The notes under the pieces are model-generated. The model saw only the letters and a list, made by a program, of their open reading frames with translations. It was not told the DNA's origin and searched no databases. A stretch of DNA of 64,000 nt from Unio delphinus (taxonomy: Eukaryota > Mollusca > Bivalvia > Unionida > Unionidae), in the NCBI GenBank assembly GCA_029339505.1, contig JAQISU010000134.1, positions 1,111,501 to 1,175,500 of the forward strand. Direction: 5' to 3'. This document shows, piece after piece, positions 58,625 to 64,000 of the stretch (positions are counted from its first letter, which is position 1; the number at the start of each line of letters is the position of its first letter). The translations under genes and the position numbers were made by a program.

Positions 58625-60004
58625 CTCTCATCTCATACAGTCATCAGTGTCTCACCAACTGTATGCTGATGACACCAAAATAAACATATCTAGCCACCAA
58701 CTATATGCTGATGACACCCAAATAAACATCTCTAGCCACACAACTGTATGCTGATGACACCCAAATATACACCTCTAGCCACCCAACTGTATGCTGATGA
58801 CACCCAAATAAACATCTCTAGCCACCCATCTGTATGCTTATGACACCCAAATATACATCTCTAGCCACTCAACTGTATGCTGATGACACCCAAATATACA
58901 TCTCTAGCCACTCAACTGTACGCTGATGACACCCAAATATACATCTCTAGCCACCCAACTGTATGCTGATGCCACCCAAATATACATCTCTAGCCACCCA
59001 ACTGTACGCTGATGACACCGAAATATACATCTCTAGCCACCCAACTGAAGTTGATGATACCATCTAAGGTGGAGAGTGGTGCATTTCTGATCTGAAATCA
59101 TGTATGACATGTAACAAGCTGTAGATGAATGATGATAAAACTGAGGCCATTATGATCACAACACAAAGACTTTCTCATTCACATCCTTTACCTCAAACAA
59201 TATCAGCAACACCAACATTAAATTCATAGTCAGTATGAACCCTACAGTAGGTGTTGCTCTGGACAGTACTGTCACATTGCACCAACATGTCATGAACGAA
59301 TACAAGGCTGTATATCTTGAGCTGAGACACATCAGCTCCATTCACAAATATCTTTGAGCTGATGCCACTAAAACACTTGTGCGTTCATCAGTACTTTCAA
59401 GACTGGACTATTGTAACTCCATTATGTCTGGTTCGTCTCAATATCTACTCCAGAAACTTAAAAAAGTTAAAAACACAGCTGCTCGGATCATCCTTAGAGT
59501 ACCATGATCAGATGACACCTTCCCACTGCTCTGTACCCTACAATGGCTAGCCATTCAGTCCAGAATCCAATACATAATTTGTTCCCTGTACTTCAGTCCA
59601 AGATACTTATCAAGCCTCATCCATGTGTACACACCAGCAAGATACTTATGCTCCTTGTCTGACAATCTATATTCAATTATTCTCATAATAAAAACGAAGT
59701 CACATGGACAACATTCTTCTGCATACCTGGGCTCAGCAATGTGGAATGAATTGCCCATTGAACTTAGACACAAAGACACAGTGACCCCTTTCAAAAGCGT
59801 TCATAAAAATCAAGTATTTTGACTGCAAGAACAAACTTAAAGACCAATGTTTCCTACCTTAAATATTTTCAGCATGTAGTTTTTGTTTTCTAATTTCAAG
59901 GCTTTTTGGGGTTTTCGTTTGTAGTTATTTCATTATATATGTTGTAAAGTGCTTAGAGCTTCTAAAGATTAGGCACTCTACAAAGTTTTCATTATTGTTA
60001 TTAT
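58625..60004 (+). pseudogene. L2-like LINE, truncated at the reverse-transcriptase active site
   Basis: The C-terminal third of an L2/CR1-type polymerase. It opens at the catalytic box, TQLYADDTQIYIS, amplified as a 43-base tandem repeat (58,652-59,050). Then, with stops and frameshifts: CISDLKSCMTCNKL, MNDDKTEAIMI, VALDSTVTLHQHV, SRLDYCNSIMSGSSQYLLQK, KNTAARIIL, LQWLAIQSRIQYI and finally AYLGSAMWNELPIELRHKD. LDYCNS, AAR and the W-N-LP pattern are characteristic of the L2 clade. The 3' end carries gttgtaaagtgcttagagct and a short (ATT)n-like tail at about 59,990-60,004. Compared with the 3' end at 39.8-40.1 kb, its CpGs are decayed (gtgctt for gcgctt; ggcact for ggcgct), so this copy looks older. 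Non-functional. Confidence 0.9.
58652..59050. repeat. 43-bp minisatellite made from the LINE catalytic motif
   Basis: About nine units of 43 bases (two shorter) with aactgtatgctgatgacacc and caaata(t/a)acatctctagcc. Each unit contains codons for Q-L-Y-A-D-D-T-Q-I-Y, the L2 palm-domain box. The period is not a multiple of three, so the frame changes from unit to unit and no long protein results. The final unit passes directly into the following LINE coding sequence. Confidence 0.93.
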
Positions 60005-60540
60005 GATTACATGATTTTGCTGTTAAAATGTTGAGTTAATAAATTTAAACAAATCTGGATGATTTTTGTTCAGTTAAAATTGAAAATCCTTTATAATAAA
60101 TAATGACAAAGAAGAAAACCAAGTCCTTCAATACTTTAAATGAAAGCACATCATGTATGAATAACAGAGTTTTGGGGGATTGCAACAGTTTTTGAGTTAC
60201 ATACAACAGTTTTTGAGTTACATACAACTAATCAGCCATAAAAGATTGCTTTCATTTAATAAAGTTGTAGAACAAAAATAACACAACACAATATAATTTT
60301 TTCATTATTATTATCATGTTATGTTGTATAATACATATCATAAAAAGCAATTAATTATGGACATTTATTAACATTTTGAACTCTTGAGGAAAGATATAAT
60401 TATATAACAAACAAAAATTAAAATTTTGCTTTTAGTAACCGATTTAATATCAATTATCAGTTGGCAAAGTGGAACAGACTATCAGTTATGAAACTGTGTC
60501 CAATTCCAATCACTAATAATAAGAGTGAACGATTTTTCAT

Positions 60541-60829
60541 GAAGTTAGCTGAATCAAAATGAAATAAACTGCATCTGAGAGAACATTATCAGTTTAATTT
60601 GAAGTTAGCTGTATCAAAATGAAATAAACCGAGAGAACATTATCAGTTTAATTTGAAGTTAGTTGTATCAAAATGAAAAAAAAAAGCATCTGAGATAACA
60701 TTATCAGTTTAATTTGAAGTTAGCTGTATCAAAATGAAATAAACCGAGAGAACATTATCAGTTTAATTTGAAGTTAGCTGTATCAAAATGAAATAAACCG
60801 CATCTGAGAGAACATTATCAGTTTAATTT
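60541..60829. repeat. Alternating 60/54-bp minisatellite (dimeric)
   Basis: Five units with gaagttagctgtatcaaaat and gagaacattatcagtttaat. Lengths run 60, 54, 61, 54, 60: the longer form contains gcatct and the shorter lacks it. The strict alternation shows a two-unit repeat of about 114 bases. Confidence 0.94.
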
Positions 60830-61390
60830 CATTTCCACTGCCCTCAGTCCAACATGAACCTAAGATGCACTTGATGAAATATGAAAATTTCAGGTGAAAA
60901 TCCAATTAAAATTATTGCTTACATGGCAATGAATGATTTTTTTTCTTGTTTCTCATTTCTTTTTGTTGGAAATCCTATGTAATTTAGCAAAAAAAATAGA
61001 GAACTAACTTTATTTTTTTTTCAAGGAAATTTTATTAAATTTAATACTGAGAAAGCAGAATTAAGCTTTTCACATTCTTTTTCTAAGAAATGTTATGAAA
61101 AAACAAAATTCAATTTTAAACCAATAATTTCATCGCTTTTGAAATTTAATTTTGCACTGTTCAAGTTGGACTCAGCTATTAAATGGCAGTCATTTAATAA
61201 ATTAAACATTCTGAGGTTGACATAAAAGTGAAATGTCAAGAATAATCACCAGAAAATCAATTCATTCCATTAATATTCAAGAATTGGATAAATTTTCAGG
61301 CCTTATTTAAGGAAATATTAGTCTGACATTTCTTTCTTTTACATACATTTTTATGCATATCATGTTACAGTTCCTAGTATACCAAGTCAC
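60830..61390. other. AT-rich DNA, no feature recognised
   Basis: Several T- and A-rich tracts; nothing else. Confidence 0.4.
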
Positions 61391-61587
61391 CATATATACT
61401 CAGATATAAGCCTGGTCCAACTGCATAGATCTGTCATCACATCATGCATTGGCAGATCTGGGTTTTGTTAGAAATAATCAGTTAAGCAAACAACATAGAC
61501 CCTGATCTTCCAGCATATAAGTTGATGACACATCAGGATTTATGGTGCCTGCAGTTGGACTCAACTTATAATTAAGTATATAAGGCA
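61391..61587. mobile_element. Inverted-repeat MITE of the tatatactc type
   Basis: The left part catatatactcagatataag, then tggtccaactgca, is mirrored on the right by cagttggactcaacttataa and ttaagtatataagg. The arms are about 35 bases with mismatches. A partial relative lies at 25.6 kb. Target duplication not determined. Confidence 0.5.
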
Positions 61588-62199
61588 TTTATATCTGTAT
61601 TGAGACTACTATACAGCTAGTCTAGGACAGCAGTTCTTTTAATAGGATACTTACGTCTTGGTTGATATCCAGCTATCTATGAGTATTTAATTTCCCTTAA
61701 CCATTTTGGTTTCAAAAGTGCTTGTCTATTTTGAAACCTGTATTGTTACTTCTTTTCACACACAAATGACATTTGTATGTTTTAACACATGACTTTCTCT
61801 GAAATTTTTAAAGTGCGCTTACTTTAACAGGTTATACCAAACTCTGACCAGTCATGGGAGAAGCTCCATGACTTTTGATTGATGACTGTCTCAGAGTGGA
61901 TGGGTTGGCCGATCACCTTTTTTGTGTGACACACTATGAAATGGCTGATATGAGATGCTCCTTTCCAACACTTTATAAGTTTTTTTCTTAGTATTATTTC
62001 AAAATGATGTATTTGGAGGTATTTAACAACACATCAAAGGATAAAAGGTTAAAAGGTTAATTGAAATAGTGCTATTATAATAAACTGCTATGCCCACACA
62101 AAGAGACACGTTGTGGTAGATGACCTAACCTGCGCTGAACAGGATTCCAACATTGCAAGTACACTGACCAATGAGTCACTGCAGTTCCTTGTATGTAAT
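61588..62199. other. AT-rich DNA; possible tRNA-like relic near 62,100-62,190
   Basis: On the minus strand gtgactcattggtcag and ttggaatcctgttca weakly resemble A and B boxes. Otherwise nothing recognised. Confidence 0.3.
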
Positions 62200-62955
62200 G
62201 CAATGTCATCTTTAAATACATGGAGTATTTTTGAGGTATTGTGTTACAATGTCATCTAGAAAAAACTTGACCGTAATTAAAGATATGGAGCAAAAGTGTG
62301 ACCTTGAAAAACATGGCATATTTAGAAATATGGAGTAACAATGTCACCTTGAAAAACATTGAGTATTTTAGAGGTATGAAGCAATGATGTCACTTTGGAA
62401 AACATGGTCATATTTCTGAGGTATAAAGAGTAAAAATGTCACCTTGGAAAACGGAGTATTTTGATTTATGGAGTAATAATGTTACCTTGAAAACATGGAG
62501 GTATTTTGGAAGTATGGAGTAATGATGTCACCTTGAAAAACATGGAGGTATTTTGGAAGTATGGAGTAATGATGTCACCTTTAAAAACATGGAGTATTTA
62601 GAGATGTAAAGCAACAATGTCACCTTGAAAAACATGGAGTATTTTGAGATATGGAGCAATAATGTCACCTTTGAAAAACACTTGAGTATGTAAGAGGTAT
62701 GGAATAACAATGTCACCTTGAAAAGAGAGTATTTGTAGGAATGGAGTAATAATGTCATCTTGAAAAATTGAGTATTTTAGAGGTATGGAGCAATGATGTC
62801 ACCTTGAAAAACATGGACATATTTTAGAGGTATGGTGTAAAAATGTCACCTTAAAAAAACATGGAGTATTTTGAGATATGGAGTAATAATGTCACCGTGA
62901 AAAACATAGAGGTATTTTAGAAGTGATATCACCTTGAAAAACATGGAGTATTATG
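62200..62955. repeat. 45-bp minisatellite, diverged
   Basis: About 16 units with aatgtcaccttgaaaaacat, ggagtattttgag and gtatggagtaat. Lengths vary between about 40 and 47. The minus-strand frame at 62,528-62,758 is a repeat artefact. Confidence 0.92.
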
Positions 62956-63650
62956 TTAATGTACTCAAACATTGCAAATAGTACAGAGCACACGTGTCTA
63001 TAACAATCCTTCTACTGAGAACATTGAAAGACCTTTGCGGTTTATTTTTGGTCTTCATAATGCAATTCCTGATTCAAATGAATATGGTTACAAACTGTAA
63101 CTTTGAAGGTGACAAACATTTCTAATACATTTGCCTCCTATTCCATTCAAAAATGACTCTAGATTTACAAAAGAAGAAGAAGAAAAAAACCTCATAAATC
63201 AAAAACTTTTTTTATCATTACAAACTTCTTTTTTCTCTCAATATTCTATGTGCTTTAAATTCAAATGTATTACCTCCACTTTCAGACCTTCCCACAAACT
63301 GAATAGATTCTGATCATGTTCTTTTTCTTCATAAAGCTATAGTGCATTTCACAGTTTCGCCTGACAAGTTTTAAAATCAAGATTAATATAAATTTATTCT
63401 TCCAGTACTCGTGTACCTGTTTCATTGTCTTTCCAAAACCTTGATCAATAATTAATATCAAATAACTCACAGCACATGAGCACAAAACTAGAGCAGGATC
63501 TTCATAATCCCAAAGATAGATGTTTTTCCCAAAAATACAAAAATGTGTACACAATTTCAATCAACAGAAAACTAAAATGGCATGCAAGAATCAAAATGGA
63601 ATATTTTGGTGCTTTTCCTTACAGCATTAACTGTCAAGTGAATTTAATAA
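62956..63650. other. AT-rich DNA, no feature recognised
   Basis: A 92-codon minus-strand frame (63,282-63,560) is not low-complexity but has no recognisable motif or supporting splice signals. I do not call it. Confidence 0.35.
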
Positions 63651-64000
63651 TTGCATCAGTGTACATATCAATCATATGCCAAAATATGTATCAGTGTACA
63701 TATCAATCATATGCCAAAATATGTATCAGTGTACATATCAATCATATGCCAAAATATGTATCAGTGTACATATCAATCATATGCCAAAATATGTATCAGT
63801 GTACATTTCAATCATATGCCAAAATATGTATCAGTGTATATTTCAATCATATGCCAAAATATGTATCAGTGTACATTTCAATCATATGCCAAAATATGTA
63901 TCAGTGTATATTTCAATCATATGCCAAAATATGTATCAGTGTACATTTCAATCATATGCCAAAATCATGCATCAGTGTACATTTCAATCATATGCCAAAA
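63651..64000. repeat. 35-bp minisatellite running off the window
   Basis: Ten units of 35 bases with gtatcagtgtacatatcaat and catatgccaaaat. Two-state sites (acatatc, acatttc, atatttc) alternate in the last six units. The array continues beyond the window end. Confidence 0.95.

Larger units (their letters stand above)
58337..60515. mobile_element. Non-autonomous hAT element, copy 2, split by a LINE
   Basis: The left part (58,337 to about 58,624) and right part (about 60,005-60,515) align in order with the hAT element at 31.5 kb: gatcatcagctggttgagca, gaaagggagactac and cataattaggaaca on the left; gagttaataaatttaaac, aataaagttgtaga and atcagttggc on the right. CpG sites of copy 1 are mostly TpG or CpA here (gattattaattataac for the copy 1 cgattataatcg motif). 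No matching 8-base flanks were found, so this copy is older or its edges have changed. The LINE inserted after tagtcat. Confidence 0.85.

Noticed and set aside
63282..63560. Host gene exon (92-codon minus-strand frame)
   Set aside because: Looks less repetitive than the others but no motif, homologue or consistent splice sites could be recognised; left uncalled.

Overview
The window looks like AT-rich nuclear DNA from an invertebrate animal, most likely a mollusc and plausibly a bivalve. The main reasons are three copies of a tRNA-headed SINE whose centre resembles the V domain and whose 3' tail is of a type seen in bivalve SINEs, L2/CR1-like LINE 3' ends that finish in (ATT)n, several small hAT-type elements with 8-bp target duplications, and very abundant minisatellites. 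I cannot name the species. I found no confident host protein-coding gene. Almost every open frame is a tandem repeat read in a frame without stops, or a fragment of a mobile element. The one protein I recognise with an intact start is a shortened pogo-type transposase at 30,240-30,854 (minus).

Layout. 0-2 kb: degenerate repeats, a Lys-tRNA-like SINE and a LINE 3' tail. 2-7.7 kb: a related satellite series (36-bp, then 72-bp, then 58-bp units) split by a distinct, less AT-rich 1.17-kb block. 7.7-9.9 kb: a second series (26, 40, 33 bp), then the C-terminal end of a LINE polymerase. 10.7-12.7 kb: a 32-bp array rich in palindromes, with a SINE inserted in it. 13-19 kb: mostly unremarkable AT-rich DNA with short arrays and a foldback. 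19.4-21 kb: a decayed LINE reverse transcriptase on the minus strand. 21-29.9 kb: many short arrays, two SINEs and AT-rich DNA. 30-32.3 kb: a pogo element and a hAT element next to each other beside a 38-bp array. 32.8-35 kb: the longest stretch with few repeats. 35-41 kb: SINEs, three small TIR elements, a nested-repeat array and a LINE 3' end. 41-57 kb: back-to-back minisatellites, an inverted repeat pair, SINEs and two tiny hAT elements. 58.3-60.5 kb: a hAT element split by an L2-like LINE whose catalytic motif has become a 43-bp minisatellite. 60.5-64 kb: more arrays; the last one runs off the window end.

So this is an intergenic or intronic repeat landscape, not a set of cooperating genes. 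By my manual addition, about a third of the window is minisatellite, in roughly forty arrays of mostly unrelated units. The most notable signals are the minisatellite born from a reverse-transcriptase active site, a SINE family that carries its microsatellite tail inside its own target-site duplications, an intact transposase DNA-binding ORF without its catalytic end, and an oppositely oriented array-plus-unique module around 45.6-49 kb. All coordinates were read by eye; repeat boundaries may be off by some bases to tens of bases.
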